A DNA stretch of 64,000 bases from contig JAUIKF010000005.1 in the NCBI GenBank assembly GCA_030430575.1, forward strand, positions 1 to 64,000, given 5' to 3'. This DNA comes from Bacteroidia bacterium (GTDB taxonomy: Bacteria; Bacteroidota; Bacteroidia; J057). The notes beneath the pieces were generated by a model. That model searched no databases, was not told the origin of the DNA, and saw only the letters and a list, made by a program, of their open reading frames with translations. The first letter of the stretch is position 1, and the number at the start of each line of letters is the position of its first letter. Below, piece by piece: positions 1-9,124 of this stretch. A program made the position numbers and the translations under genes.

Positions 1-86
1 TAAAAATGACCGATTTAGTGCAATGGGCCAGAAAACAATCAACTGATAATCAGGCAACTAAACGAATGCAGTTCCTTAAAAATTGA
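1..86 (+). CDS. C-terminal fragment of an unidentified protein (partial)
   Basis: An open frame enters the window from the left and stops with TGA at 84-86. It encodes about 27 residues ending in DLVQWARK...RMQFLKN. The residue mix looks like a normal charged protein tail, and a strong bidirectional hairpin follows 60 bases later, as expected between convergent genes. The visible part is too short to assign a family. It could also be chance open frame. Confidence 0.35.
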   Translation, partial: KMTDLVQWARKQSTDNQATKRMQFLKN

Positions 87-147
87 ACCAACTTTTTAAA
101 CTTTTGAACTCCCTACCTCCGAGGTCTTTCTTTTATAACAAACAAAA

Positions 148-177
148 AAACCACCCTGAAAATACACAGGATGGTTT
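148..177. terminator. Bidirectional hairpin terminator between convergent genes
   Basis: An 11-bp stem (148-158 with 167-177, one G-T wobble) encloses an 8-base loop and is flanked by A-rich sequence on the left and T/A-rich sequence on the right. It sits between the stop of the left-edge frame and the stop of the lolA-like gene, so it can end transcription from both sides. Confidence 0.75.
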
Positions 178-205
178 AAAATTTTAGGATCTATTCGACC
201 AACTC

Positions 206-874
206 CTAGCGTTCGTCGATTACTTCAATTTCTACGCCGTCACGGGTGGTTTCTGTAAAAGCGAAAGTTGTGTCAGGCATAGGACCATTGGTCTTGATGT
301 TCTTAAACTCAAAGGTCGTGCGTGTCTGCATGCGGTTGGTGGTCACGGCCTTTTCCAGCAATTCTGTTTTTGCATTGATCCACAGCTTGACTTGATTGAA
401 TTCGAGGCTTTCATCTTTGACTGCCATAAATATTTTGTGTAATTGTCCCTCGACTCCATCATAACGAGCTGTAGATTTAGCCCCATATAAGCCAAATACT
501 TCTTCCAGGCTGAATCCCTCTTCTGGGTCATATTCCAGGATATTCACTTCATAGTCCTCTGGCAAATAAATCCACATGCTTTCGAGGTCGCAGTAGATCT
601 CCTGGTCTTCCATGATGATGGCGTATTTGCCTTTGCTATAATAGATCTTGCCTGTTTTGGAGACGTTGGTGGCGGCGTTGGTGGGGTTTTCGAGGGAATA
701 GATAAAATCGGCGGTGAAGTTTTTGAGGCCTTCAAACTTCACTTTGGAGTCTTCGACGATCTTGCGTGCTTTGGGATTGTCTTGGGCAAAAGTGGTGGAG
801 GCGAATAAGACGATGAGGAGGGTTGCGGTAATCGTGTGTAAAACTTTCATGTTCATTTTCATTTTATTTTTCAT
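206..874 (-). CDS. lolA: LolA-like outer-membrane lipoprotein carrier protein
   Basis: Likely a periplasmic carrier that moves lipoproteins from the inner membrane towards the outer membrane. The protein has 222 residues at the longest start. A clear signal peptide begins at the internal Met 9 (MKVLHTITATLLIV, cleavage after FAQ), so the true start may be near 850; the extra ATGs upstream lie in repetitive AAAATG-type sequence. The mature part shows the alternating beta-strand pattern of the LolA/LppX fold, with Phe/Trp-rich stretches (FTADFIYSLE, SMWIYLP) and a C-terminal FEFKNIKTNGPMPDTTFAF segment. It lies downstream of ftsK on the same strand, an arrangement common in Bacteroidota. Family assignment rests on pattern and context; key residues cannot be checked here. 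Confidence 0.8.
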   Translation of the reverse strand: MKNKMKMNMKVLHTITATLLIVLFASTTFAQDNPKARKIVEDSKVKFEGLKNFTADFIYSLENPTNAATNVSKTGKIYYSKGKYAIIMEDQEIYCDLESMWIYLPEDYEVNILEYDPEEGFSLEEVFGLYGAKSTARYDGVEGQLHKIFMAVKDESLEFNQVKLWINAKTELLEKAVTTNRMQTRTTFEFKNIKTNGPMPDTTFAFTETTRDGVEIEVIDER

Positions 875-893
875 TTACATGGCTTTAGAGATT

Positions 894-949
894 AGGAAAA
901 GTTCAAAATCAAATTCAAGCTCAAATTCAAACTAATTACTGACTATCAG
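894..949. repeat. Copy 1 of an exact 56-bp inverted dispersed repeat (TTCAAR ladder)
   Basis: These 56 bases are identical, in reverse complement, to 62793-62848 at the other end of the window. The inner part is a ladder of five degenerate TTCAAR hexamers. The remaining outer part holds the word ACTAATTACTGACTATCAG. The copy lies between ftsK and the lolA-like gene. Nothing else is seen in this gap. Confidence 0.9.
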
Positions 950-1067
950 CAACTTTCAAAATGAAATGGCCCTATTTATTTTTGACGCTTTCCTTAATAA
1001 TTCCTATGGGAAACGACAAGACGGACGCTTTAGTTTATGTAAAAGAAACGAATATTATCAAGCGTGT

Positions 1068-3734
1068 TTATTTAAGGGTTGTGAGGAACCTTTCCAGCTC
1101 TGCCTCATCGGTGATGAGGACTTCTCGTGCCTTACTTCCCTTGTGAGGGCCGACGATCCCCGCTCGCTCCAGCTGGTCTACGATTCGCCCAGCGCGGTTG
1201 TAGCCGAGCTTCAACTTACGCTGGATCAGCGAAGCAGATCCCATCTGGAACTTCACCACGATACGCGCCGCATCGTCAAACATGCTGTCCATTTCAAATG
1301 GCTCATCAGGCTTACTCTCATCGTCTCCTTCAGAAGGGAGTTCTGGTAAGTAATACGGTTCGGGGAATCCGCGCTGCTCTGCAATGAACTCTACCAAACG
1401 TTCTACTTCTGGGGTATCGATAAACGCATTCTGGATACGGGTGATGTCACTGCCTGTCGACAAAAGCATGTCCCCTCGGCCGATCAACTGGTCGGCGCCG
1501 TTGGCGTCGAGGATGGTACGTGAGTCCACTTTGGAGATAACGCGATAAGACATCCGTGCGGGGAAGTTGGCTTTGATGATTCCTGTGATGACATTCACAG
1601 AAGGACGCTGAGTCGCTACGACCAGGTGGATGCCGATGGCCCGCGCTAGCTGTGCCAGGCGCGCAATCGGAAGTTCCACTTCTTTGCCCGCCACCATCAT
1701 CATATCCGCCAATTCATCGATGACCAGCACGATATAGGGCATGTAATGGTGCCCTTTGCGAGGATTGAGTTTACGCTGGAGGAATTTGGCGTTATACTCC
1801 TTCAGGTTCCGCACGCGCGCCATTTTCAACAATTCGTAGCGCTGATCCATCTCTATGCCTAGGCTCTTCAAGACATTGACTGCTTCGCGCACGTCCGTGA
1901 TGATGGGTTCCTTTTGGCCAGGCATCTGGGCCATGAAGTGGAATTGAAGCGACTGGTAGAGGCTCATTTCCACTTTTTTCGGATCTATCAGGACAAATTT
2001 TACTTCGGCAGGATGCTTCTTGAACAGAATTGAGGCAATGACGGTATTAAGTCCAACAGACTTACCTTGGCCTGTCGCCCCTGCGATGAGCATGTGGGGC
2101 ATCTTGTTCAGGTCAGAGATAAAGACCTGATTGGAGATGGTACGGCCCATCGCGATAGGTAAAGCACCTTTGGCGTCGCGGAATTTCTCCGTAGAGAGTA
2201 CCCCTTTGAGGGATACGACCTCAGGGTTGGAGTTGGGAACCTCGATGCCGATAGTGCCTTTGCCAGGGATTGGGGCGATGATACGAATGCCGAGGGCTGC
2301 CAAACTTAAGGCGATGTCGTCTTCCAGGTTACGAATCTTGGAGATGCGCACGCCAGGGGCGGGCACGATCTCATAAAGCGTAACCGTAGGACCTACCGTT
2401 GCCTTGATATTGGTGATGTCGATGCCATAGTTTTTGAGCGTGTCGACGATCTTATTTTTGTTGCCAATGAGTTCTTCTCGGTTGACCTCGCGCCCTTGGG
2501 CCGAGCCATGCTCGTCGAGCAAGGCAAGGGGCGGCGATTCGTAATCCGAAAGCTCTTTGGTTGGGTCATACGCCTCAAATTCCTCCAACTCAATTTCTTG
2601 ATCCTTTTTATCTACAATCTTTTCGATTTTCCCTTCACCCTTGACTACGCCCACATTGTCTTCTCCCAATTGCACAAATTCTTTGGGTGCTGTTTCGGAA
2701 GGTGTTTGTGCCTCTTTAACTGGTTCCTCAATGACCAGTTCTAGGTCTTCGTTTTCGACTTTTACTTTGAGTTTGGGTGGAGTTTTTGGGGTAGCAAGGT
2801 CAAAACTGATCTGCTCTCCAGGGGCGGGGAGGGGAGCGTCTGCGCTCCCTTCACTCACCTCGGCAGGCTGGTCGCCTTCAAGGCCACGTGCGGTCGCTGT
2901 TTGGCCGTTGGCCTCTCCGTTGGCTTTGGCGGCCATGAGCTGCTCTGCACGCTCTTTCACGGAAAGGCTCTTTTTGCGAGACTTTGCCGGTTTTTTGCGG
3001 GAAGTAGCTGTTGTTGCCGGTTTATTAGCTGCCGAGTTGGACGCTTTGAGTTGGGGTTGGAGTTGGTCTTTAGCTCCAGCGATTTTCTCCAATAATTTAG
3101 ACGCTCGTAGCTCAGTATTGAAATTGATCACCACAAATAATAAGACCGCAAATATCATCAAAAATCCTACGCCGACAGGTCCTATATAGGTGCTGAGCCA
3201 CGCGTACAGGCGATGGCCCAACCCGCCGCCAAGATCATAGTTGTCTGATCCTGAGAGGGTTACGATGAAGGCTAAAAACGTTGCCCCCCAAATCAATACA
3301 AAAAGAATATACTTGACCAGGGATTTGGCCAATTGATAAAAATCGTCTTCCAATAAGACCAGGCCGATCAAGATGCCATAGAGGGGAAGGGTAAGGGAAA
3401 AGAAGCCAAATCCGCGTGTCACGAGGAGATTGGCGATCCATGCGCCAATGAAGCCGAGCAAGTTGTTCACAGCTCCTGTACGGATACCCGACTCTGCGAC
3501 GGACTGGTCGACTTTGCCATTGAAGAAGTGAGAGACACAGGCGATAAAGGCCAAAATGCCCAAAAAGATCAGCGTCCATGCCAATGCCTTACGGCCGCGC
3601 TCGGCGGCTTCGGGGTCATTGCGCATGCTGGTGATGCTGGATAGGATACTGGAGAGGACTCCCGGAGATTTGGTTTTTCGCCGACTACGGCTGCGGCTCC
3701 TGGAAGTACTTCTGTTTTGCTTGCGCTTTGCCAA
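1068..3734 (-). CDS. ftsK: FtsK/SpoIIIE-type DNA translocase
   Basis: This is a septum-located DNA pump that clears and aligns chromosome ends during division. It has 888 residues. A Lys/Arg-rich N-terminus precedes four membrane helices (about 48-207). A poorly conserved linker runs to about 430. The RecA-like motor follows, with Walker A AGATGQGKS near residue 548, LIDPKKVEMSLY, Walker B VLVIDELADMMM near 678 and LVVATQRPSVNVITG. A C-terminal gamma winged helix (about 815-880; RKLKLGYNRAGRIVDQLE) is the KOPS-reading part that also activates XerD. A -7 box (TATCTTTG, complement of 3812-3819) lies about 80 bases upstream. The lolA-like gene follows on the same strand. The gene appears intact. 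Confidence 0.97.
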   Translation of the reverse strand: MAKRKQNRSTSRSRSRSRRKTKSPGVLSSILSSITSMRNDPEAAERGRKALAWTLIFLGILAFIACVSHFFNGKVDQSVAESGIRTGAVNNLLGFIGAWIANLLVTRGFGFFSLTLPLYGILIGLVLLEDDFYQLAKSLVKYILFVLIWGATFLAFIVTLSGSDNYDLGGGLGHRLYAWLSTYIGPVGVGFLMIFAVLLFVVINFNTELRASKLLEKIAGAKDQLQPQLKASNSAANKPATTATSRKKPAKSRKKSLSVKERAEQLMAAKANGEANGQTATARGLEGDQPAEVSEGSADAPLPAPGEQISFDLATPKTPPKLKVKVENEDLELVIEEPVKEAQTPSETAPKEFVQLGEDNVGVVKGEGKIEKIVDKKDQEIELEEFEAYDPTKELSDYESPPLALLDEHGSAQGREVNREELIGNKNKIVDTLKNYGIDITNIKATVGPTVTLYEIVPAPGVRISKIRNLEDDIALSLAALGIRIIAPIPGKGTIGIEVPNSNPEVVSLKGVLSTEKFRDAKGALPIAMGRTISNQVFISDLNKMPHMLIAGATGQGKSVGLNTVIASILFKKHPAEVKFVLIDPKKVEMSLYQSLQFHFMAQMPGQKEPIITDVREAVNVLKSLGIEMDQRYELLKMARVRNLKEYNAKFLQRKLNPRKGHHYMPYIVLVIDELADMMMVAGKEVELPIARLAQLARAIGIHLVVATQRPSVNVITGIIKANFPARMSYRVISKVDSRTILDANGADQLIGRGDMLLSTGSDITRIQNAFIDTPEVERLVEFIAEQRGFPEPYYLPELPSEGDDESKPDEPFEMDSMFDDAARIVVKFQMGSASLIQRKLKLGYNRAGRIVDQLERAGIVGPHKGSKAREVLITDEAELERFLTTLK

Positions 3735-3947
3735 ACTACTTATAGTATTACGTCAGGTAAAAGGACCAAAACCACTGATAATGAAGGTTTTTGGAGGAAA
3801 AGTCCTTTATGCAAAGATACCGCTTTTTTTTGGTTGGAGCAATGAAAAAAGGGAAGGAAAAAAAATATCCTCAAATGTTATTATCTGTTTCTATATAAAG
3901 TGTAATATCACGTCATGTTAAGGTTTTTGGGACAATCTTTCTAGCAT

Positions 3948-6149
3948 ATGTTATCCAGATTATTCAACACTTCCCCCTCCACAGAAATGAAAAAGTTTGA
4001 CACTTTTGGAGGTGTTTTTACCCCTACATTGCTTACCATTCTAGGGGTCATTATGTATCTCAGACTTGGCTGGGTAGTAGGAAATGCTGGCTTGCTGGGC
4101 ACTTGGCTGATTATCCTTTTGTCCTTTCTGATCACACTCGCTACGGCCCTTTCGATGTCTTCGATCACCACCAATATCAGCATCGGAGCTGGGGGAGCAT
4201 ATGCCATTATTTCTCAGGCCTTGGGCCTGGAAGTAGGGGGGAGCCTGGGGATTCCGCGTTTTATCTCTCAGGGCCTGGCGGTTACCATGTATATTTTTGG
4301 ATTTAGAGAAGGCTGGCTTTCTATTTTTCCCAATCATTCCGCCTTTCTAGTCGACCTCATCACCTTTGGGGTTTTATTTGCCATCGCCTACAAAAGTGCA
4401 GACCTGGCCATCAAGACCCAATACCTGATCATGGCGGTCATTTTTCTTTCTTTGGTCTCGATTGTCATCGCAGCTTTTAATGGATCGATGTTCATCCCTT
4501 CCCTGGATGCCATTAAATGGGGCGGATTTAAGGGGGTTGAGGGGCTTCAAAGCGAAAAGTTCTGGTTGGTGTTTGCCGTATTTTTTCCTGCCGCTACAGG
4601 GATAATGGCGGGTGCCAATATGTCTGGCGAACTCAAAGATCCACGAAAAAGCATTCCCGTGGGGACTATATGGGCCATTGGGGTCAGTTTTGTCATCTAT
4701 ATGGCCTTGGCCTATTGGGTGAGCCGCTCAGCCGATGAGGAAGAACTCCTGAGCAATTTTAATGTGATGATTGACAAGTCATTTTTTCCACCGCTCATCA
4801 TTGCTGGCATTCTTGGGGCTACCTTTTCATCCGCATTGGCCTCGATCATTGGCTCATCACGGATTTTATTTGCAATGGGTCAACATCGGGTACTGCCCAA
4901 AGGCGAGTGGCTCGAAGCGCAGAATGCCAATGGACAGCCCCGAAATGCGATGCTGGTTACGGGGATCATGATCTTCTCATCGATGCTCTTGAGGGACCTC
5001 AATGCGGTGGCGCCACTTGTCACCATGTTTTTCCTCATCACTTATGCCATGCTCAATATCGTGGTGATCATCGAGCAAAAGTTGGGGCTGATCAGCTTCC
5101 GCCCCAAGTTTGCGGTGCATTGGGTGGTTCCCTGGGCAGGACTGGCAGGGAGCTTATTTGCGATGTTTATCATCAATCCGACCATCAGCCTGGTTTCATG
5201 GGCGTTGGTGTTTCTGATGTATAATCTGCTGAGTAGGCGAAAATTGGAAAGCCAATTTGAAGATGTGCGTAGTGGGTTGTTCACCTCATTTGCGGAATGG
5301 GCCGCCAAGCGCACGGCCGATACGGCTCATGAGCAAGAGCGGTCCTGGAAGCCCAATATGCTAGTGCCTGTCACGGAAGCGGTGAATATCCAAGGATCAT
5401 TTTCCATTATCAAAGACATCGCCCATCCCAAAGGTTCTGCTGTCCTCATGGGCATAGGGGACAATACCTTGTCGGAGGAGCGTGAAAAACTGGATTATAT
5501 TTCGGCTTCCTTTAAGAAAGATAACGTTTACTCGTCCGTGATTTTCATGAAAACCCCCCATTTTGGCAATGGGGTCAATTTTGGCAATCAAGCCTTGAAA
5601 GGTTCCTATTTCAGACCCAATATCATTTTTCTCAATATGCTGGAGAAGAAGGAGTCTATCGCGGATTATCCTATGATTATTGAAGAAGCTCGTAGGCTCA
5701 ACCTTGGCGTGATCCTGTATATGCCGCACCCAAGAGCCATGTTTGGGCAAAAGCAAATTGTGAATGTCTGGATCAAAAACCGTGCGCCTCATTGGGACCT
5801 GAAAGATTCTACCGAAAACCCCAATCTTTCCCTATTAGTCGCCTATAAACTCAAGAAAAACTGGAATTGCACCACCAGAATCATCATGGTCATAGATGAT
5901 GAGTCACATAGAGAGAAAGCGCAGGTATTCCTGAAAGGGCTGATTGACAAATCGCGATTGCCAATAGATGAAATCCTTATTTTCCCAGGTCAATTCACGA
6001 ATCCCGAGACAAAGGTGCCGTTGGCCGACATCAATATATTTGGCATGTTCACGCTGTTTGACCACGAAGTGTATAGAAATATGTCGATCAAGACAAATAC
6101 TACTTGCCTCTTTGTGATGAACTCAGGGCATGAGAATATTTTTGCGTGA
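3948..6149 (+). CDS. SLC12-type (cation-chloride cotransporter-like) APC permease
   Basis: Inner membrane transporter of the APC superfamily, resembling bacterial relatives of the Na-K-Cl cotransporters. It has 733 residues. The N-terminal part shows the family opening FGGVFTPTLLTILGVIMYLRLGWVVG, with the unwound TM1 region, and then about 12 membrane helices up to residue 430-440. A soluble C-terminal domain of about 290 residues follows, as in SLC12 proteins (NMLVPV near 466, later FKKDNVYSSVIFMK). The substrate cannot be deduced: ions with chloride or amino acids are both possible. A start at Met 14 (3987) is an alternative. The next gene begins 20 bases after the stop and may be co-transcribed. 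Confidence 0.85.
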   Translation: MLSRLFNTSPSTEMKKFDTFGGVFTPTLLTILGVIMYLRLGWVVGNAGLLGTWLIILLSFLITLATALSMSSITTNISIGAGGAYAIISQALGLEVGGSLGIPRFISQGLAVTMYIFGFREGWLSIFPNHSAFLVDLITFGVLFAIAYKSADLAIKTQYLIMAVIFLSLVSIVIAAFNGSMFIPSLDAIKWGGFKGVEGLQSEKFWLVFAVFFPAATGIMAGANMSGELKDPRKSIPVGTIWAIGVSFVIYMALAYWVSRSADEEELLSNFNVMIDKSFFPPLIIAGILGATFSSALASIIGSSRILFAMGQHRVLPKGEWLEAQNANGQPRNAMLVTGIMIFSSMLLRDLNAVAPLVTMFFLITYAMLNIVVIIEQKLGLISFRPKFAVHWVVPWAGLAGSLFAMFIINPTISLVSWALVFLMYNLLSRRKLESQFEDVRSGLFTSFAEWAAKRTADTAHEQERSWKPNMLVPVTEAVNIQGSFSIIKDIAHPKGSAVLMGIGDNTLSEEREKLDYISASFKKDNVYSSVIFMKTPHFGNGVNFGNQALKGSYFRPNIIFLNMLEKKESIADYPMIIEEARRLNLGVILYMPHPRAMFGQKQIVNVWIKNRAPHWDLKDSTENPNLSLLVAYKLKKNWNCTTRIIMVIDDESHREKAQVFLKGLIDKSRLPIDEILIFPGQFTNPETKVPLADINIFGMFTLFDHEVYRNMSIKTNTTCLFVMNSGHENIFA

Positions 6150-6169
6150 TAATTACTAAAAATCAAAGA

Positions 6170-6808
6170 ATGGCTTCCCAACGGTGTTTTTCTAGTATTC
6201 TTCTTCTCCTTTTAGCAAGTATTTCCCTAAATGCCCAATCTCTCAACTTGGCTTACCAAACAGATACTACCCTGATATGGACTGAGAAGGTAATATGTGG
6301 TGGATTAGTCAAAGACGGTTTTCGGATAGGATGTTGGACTTGCATTAATATGGAAGGCCAAAAAATTGAAGAAGGGAGTTATATAAGGAGTTTTCGGGTA
6401 GGAAAATGGGTTACCTACTATCCTGGTGGACAAATCAGGACTGAAACTGATTATCCAATTGACACGGCTTACCTCAAAGATCAATGGCCAAGTCTTTGGC
6501 ATAATACTTCCAACGCTAGGAATGAAGTTTACCAGAAGATGTTGGAAATGGCTAGGGAATCCCGTATAAAACAAGATTCAATAAGTCACAATGATTCATC
6601 AATTGTAGAATCTTCTATTAATACATTTGAAGGAGATGACTTCGGCAATGATGGAGAGACGATTGAGTATGGTCCAGCTATTTGGGGGCTAGACGACGAC
6701 CACCGGTCGCCTCATGGGAAGTCAATTCACTATCGAGAAGATGGGACGATCAAGGAAATCAATTATTATGAGCATGGACATATCATAAAAACGGAATCCT
6801 TTGATTAA
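6170..6808 (+). CDS. Secreted MORN-like repeat protein
   Basis: The frame opens at a GTG (6146) overlapping the previous stop, but the ATG at 6170 is the better start because it gives a clean signal peptide (MASQRCFSSILLLLLASISLNAQS). The mature protein of about 190 residues has YwqK/MORN-like repeats: GLVKDGFRIGCWTCINMEGQKIEEGSY, RVGKWVTYYPGGQIRTETDY, and a C-terminal HYREDGTIKEINYYEHGHI. Such repeats form short beta hairpins, often in exported Bacteroidota proteins. Function is unknown. The position directly after the transporter gene suggests co-transcription only. Confidence 0.7.
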   Translation: MASQRCFSSILLLLLASISLNAQSLNLAYQTDTTLIWTEKVICGGLVKDGFRIGCWTCINMEGQKIEEGSYIRSFRVGKWVTYYPGGQIRTETDYPIDTAYLKDQWPSLWHNTSNARNEVYQKMLEMARESRIKQDSISHNDSSIVESSINTFEGDDFGNDGETIEYGPAIWGLDDDHRSPHGKSIHYREDGTIKEINYYEHGHIIKTESFD

Positions 6809-6878
6809 CCTCCTGCCAAGAATACATCAGCCGAATAAGCGGCTAACCCAGCAGCACGACATTGTTGGATAAATTATT

Positions 6879-7175
6879 TCATGGGAGAAATTTTTCAGAA
6901 AGATCGTCAATAAGACCTTGTTCAAAATCATCATGATCTCTTTGAATCTCTTCCTCAATGAATGCCCGTTCAGGCTTTTTTTCCCAAGCCTCTTTTAGGA
7001 ACTTATCCATACTTATCACCCAGGAGTCATTGACTTTGGCTTCTTTTTGAGACAACAAATGTTCAAAGAACGCTTCAACGAGGCTCGAAAGGGAAGTTCC
7101 ACGATCTTTGGCTAAGGATTCGATTTTCCTCACCAAATCCTGATCAATCATTAATGTCAGCTTTGTTTTCTTCAT
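6879..7175 (-). CDS. DUF6364-like ribbon-helix-helix protein, orphan antitoxin candidate
   Basis: A small protein of 98 residues opening with KKTKLTLMIDQDLVRKIESLAKDRGTSLSSLVEAFF, the strand-helix-helix pattern of MetJ/Arc-type DNA-binding antitoxins (DUF6364-like). Its ATG overlaps the panC stop by one base (TAATG), so translation is probably coupled to panC. In other genomes such genes usually pair with a PIN toxin; none is next to it here. The only PIN gene is about 4.5 kb away and has its own partner. Function as a DNA-binding regulator is inferred from fold. Confidence 0.75.
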   Translation of the reverse strand: MKKTKLTLMIDQDLVRKIESLAKDRGTSLSSLVEAFFEHLLSQKEAKVNDSWVISMDKFLKEAWEKKPERAFIEEEIQRDHDDFEQGLIDDLSEKFLP

Positions 7176-8029
7176 TATACAATCATCATATTATCAATCA
7201 GCCGAACCCCCTCATACCGAACAGCCACCAAGGCAATCGGGTGGGCCGATTCCTCCCATGTCTCAATGGGGTGTAAAGTGCGCTGATCTACGATGGCAAA
7301 GTAGTCAATAGTTTGGGTACTCTGTTTGCTGTTGAGCAATTCTTTGGCTTGGGTGATGATCTCTTGAGGGGTTTTTATGGGGTAAAAGGTCTTTGCCAGT
7401 TGTAATGATTCAGAAAGACTGACAGCGTCTTTTCGCTGTTGGGGGGTGAGGCGGGCATTTCTACTGCTCATGGCGAGGCCATCTGCTTCCCTGATGATAG
7501 GGCACATTTTTACTTCAACATCTATTTTCAAAAGTTCATCTACTAGGTAGGTGAGAATGGCACATTGCTGATAGTCTTTTTGGCCTAAATACAGCCTATT
7601 GGGGTAAGCGATTTCCAAGAGCCTGGCGACTACTTGCCCCACGCCACTGAAGTGGTTTTTTCGATAAGCGCCTTCCAGCGTTGTCTCCAAATGGCCAAAA
7701 TCATAATCGGCATTGACGTCCGTACCAGATGGATATATCTCATCGACAGTAGGGGAAAAGAGGACATCACACTGTTCCCTTTCCAACATCTGGGCGTCTT
7801 TGTCTATGGTCCGTGGGTACTTGGCCAAATCGGAGGCGTCATCAAATTGGGTGGGATTGACAAATATGCTGGCAATGCATATATCATTTTCCTTCTTGGC
7901 CATTCGGACCAGGGATAAATGGCCATTATGCAAGGCTCCCATGGTCGGGACAAATCCTACCGACTTGCCCTTGGCTCGGAGGCTTTCTATGTGTGCACGT
8001 GTTTCTGAGGCGGTTTTGATGATTTTCAT
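7175..8029 (-). CDS. panC: Pantothenate synthetase (pantoate-beta-alanine ligase)
   Basis: Cytoplasmic enzyme that joins pantoate and beta-alanine using ATP, the last step to pantothenate (vitamin B5) and thus coenzyme A. It has 284 residues, normal for the family. Visible motifs are PTMGALHNGHLSL (residues 28-40, the HxGH nucleotidyl-transferase motif), the FVNPTQF segment, LYLGQKDYQQ, and a KMSKS-like GLAMSSRNARL loop. A TTTG-N18-TATCTTTG promoter lies 52 bases upstream. An RHH gene overlaps the stop codon. No panB or panD is seen nearby. Confidence 0.97.
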   Translation of the reverse strand: MKIIKTASETRAHIESLRAKGKSVGFVPTMGALHNGHLSLVRMAKKENDICIASIFVNPTQFDDASDLAKYPRTIDKDAQMLEREQCDVLFSPTVDEIYPSGTDVNADYDFGHLETTLEGAYRKNHFSGVGQVVARLLEIAYPNRLYLGQKDYQQCAILTYLVDELLKIDVEVKMCPIIREADGLAMSSRNARLTPQQRKDAVSLSESLQLAKTFYPIKTPQEIITQAKELLNSKQSTQTIDYFAIVDQRTLHPIETWEESAHPIALVAVRYEGVRLIDNMMIV

Positions 8030-8080
8030 TTTGAGTTGATGTGATGATTGGTCTGGAATAATGGGACAAATCTATTGTTT

Positions 8081-8110
8081 CAAAGATAATTTTGCCTAAT
8101 ATTTCCCAAA
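8081..8110 (-). promoter_or_regulatory. Bacteroidota-type promoter for panC
   Basis: On the minus strand a TTTG box (complement of 8107-8110) is followed after 18 bases by TATCTTTG (complement of 8081-8088), matching the TTTG / TAnnTTTG consensus of the Bacteroidota housekeeping sigma factor. The panC ATG lies 52 bases downstream. Predicted from pattern only. Confidence 0.6.
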
Positions 8111-8167
8111 CCTACATTTTCTCCCTTCCTCTCATGGTCATCAGCGGATTTTTTATAACTTTCCCGC

Positions 8168-9082
8168 GTGACGCGGCAACTATTTGAAGCAATACGGCAA
8201 TCGGATGTTGAGTTTGTAGCTCAATATATCCGTGATGGTTGGCCCCTCAATGAGCACAATGCATTTGGGGCGATGCCCCTGCACGAAGCAGTGTATGAAG
8301 GGGAAGAGGCGATTATTGAGTTGTTATTATCAAATGGAGCTAACCCTAACGCCGTCGATGCCTACGGCAATGCTCCACTTCACATCTCTTGTATTTATGG
8401 GAACCTCGCCAACGTAAAGCTATTGCTAGCAAAGGGGGCAACGATAGATGCTACTTCAGAAAATCGTAGTTGGACGCCATTGATGCTGGCAATTAACGAG
8501 CGTCATGTAGATATTGCCCAATTTTTGATCGCCGAAGAGGCAAATGTGCATTTTGTGGAGAAGCATGAGGGGTGGACCCCGCTCCTCGTCGCCTGTGACC
8601 AGGAACTCACTGCCATTGCCCTCCAACTCCTTGATATGCAGGTCAATATCCATGCAGCGCTTATGGCGGGTGATACCAAAGGGCGGACAGCCATTGAGCT
8701 AGCCAGCTATCACGGCGATCGTACCGTCGTAGAAGCCCTGATCGACCGCGGCGTGAATGTCAATCATCAGCCAGAAGGAGGCGGCCTTACAGCCCTTCAC
8801 TGGGCGGTCTACAATGGCCATCTGGCCTTGATGGACTTGCTCGTAGAGCGAGGCGCAAGTCCGAACCTTCAAGCCGAAGGCGTCTATAAAGGCTGGACGC
8901 CGCTTCACTATGCCGTGACTACGGGCAGCGTCGAGGCTGTGCGCTACTTGGTCGCTCACGATGCAGAGCCTACCATCGCAGATGCAGAAGGCCGCACGCC
9001 GCTGCAGCTAGCCCGCGAGCATCGCGTGAATGCGCGCACGCGTGAAGCCTTTACCAGGATTATTCAGATGTTGGAAGGGTGA
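8168..9082 (+). CDS. Ankyrin-repeat protein
   Basis: A protein of 304 residues built almost wholly from ankyrin repeats of about 33 residues. Typical repeat openings are NAFGAMPLHEAVYEGEEAIIELLLSNGANP, DAYGNAPLHISCIYGNLANVKLLLAKGA, GLTALHWAVYNGHLALMDLLVERGASP and GWTPLHYAVTTGSVEAVRYLVAHDAEP. There is no signal peptide or membrane segment, so it is probably a cytoplasmic protein-binding scaffold. The start is GTG at 8168; no ATG precedes the first repeat. The partner is unknown, and neighbours on both sides are on the other strand. Confidence 0.85.
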   Translation: MTRQLFEAIRQSDVEFVAQYIRDGWPLNEHNAFGAMPLHEAVYEGEEAIIELLLSNGANPNAVDAYGNAPLHISCIYGNLANVKLLLAKGATIDATSENRSWTPLMLAINERHVDIAQFLIAEEANVHFVEKHEGWTPLLVACDQELTAIALQLLDMQVNIHAALMAGDTKGRTAIELASYHGDRTVVEALIDRGVNVNHQPEGGGLTALHWAVYNGHLALMDLLVERGASPNLQAEGVYKGWTPLHYAVTTGSVEAVRYLVAHDAEPTIADAEGRTPLQLAREHRVNARTREAFTRIIQMLEG

Positions 9083-9124
9083 TTAATGGTAAATGGTTAA
9101 TTGTCAATGGTTAATCGGGGCATG

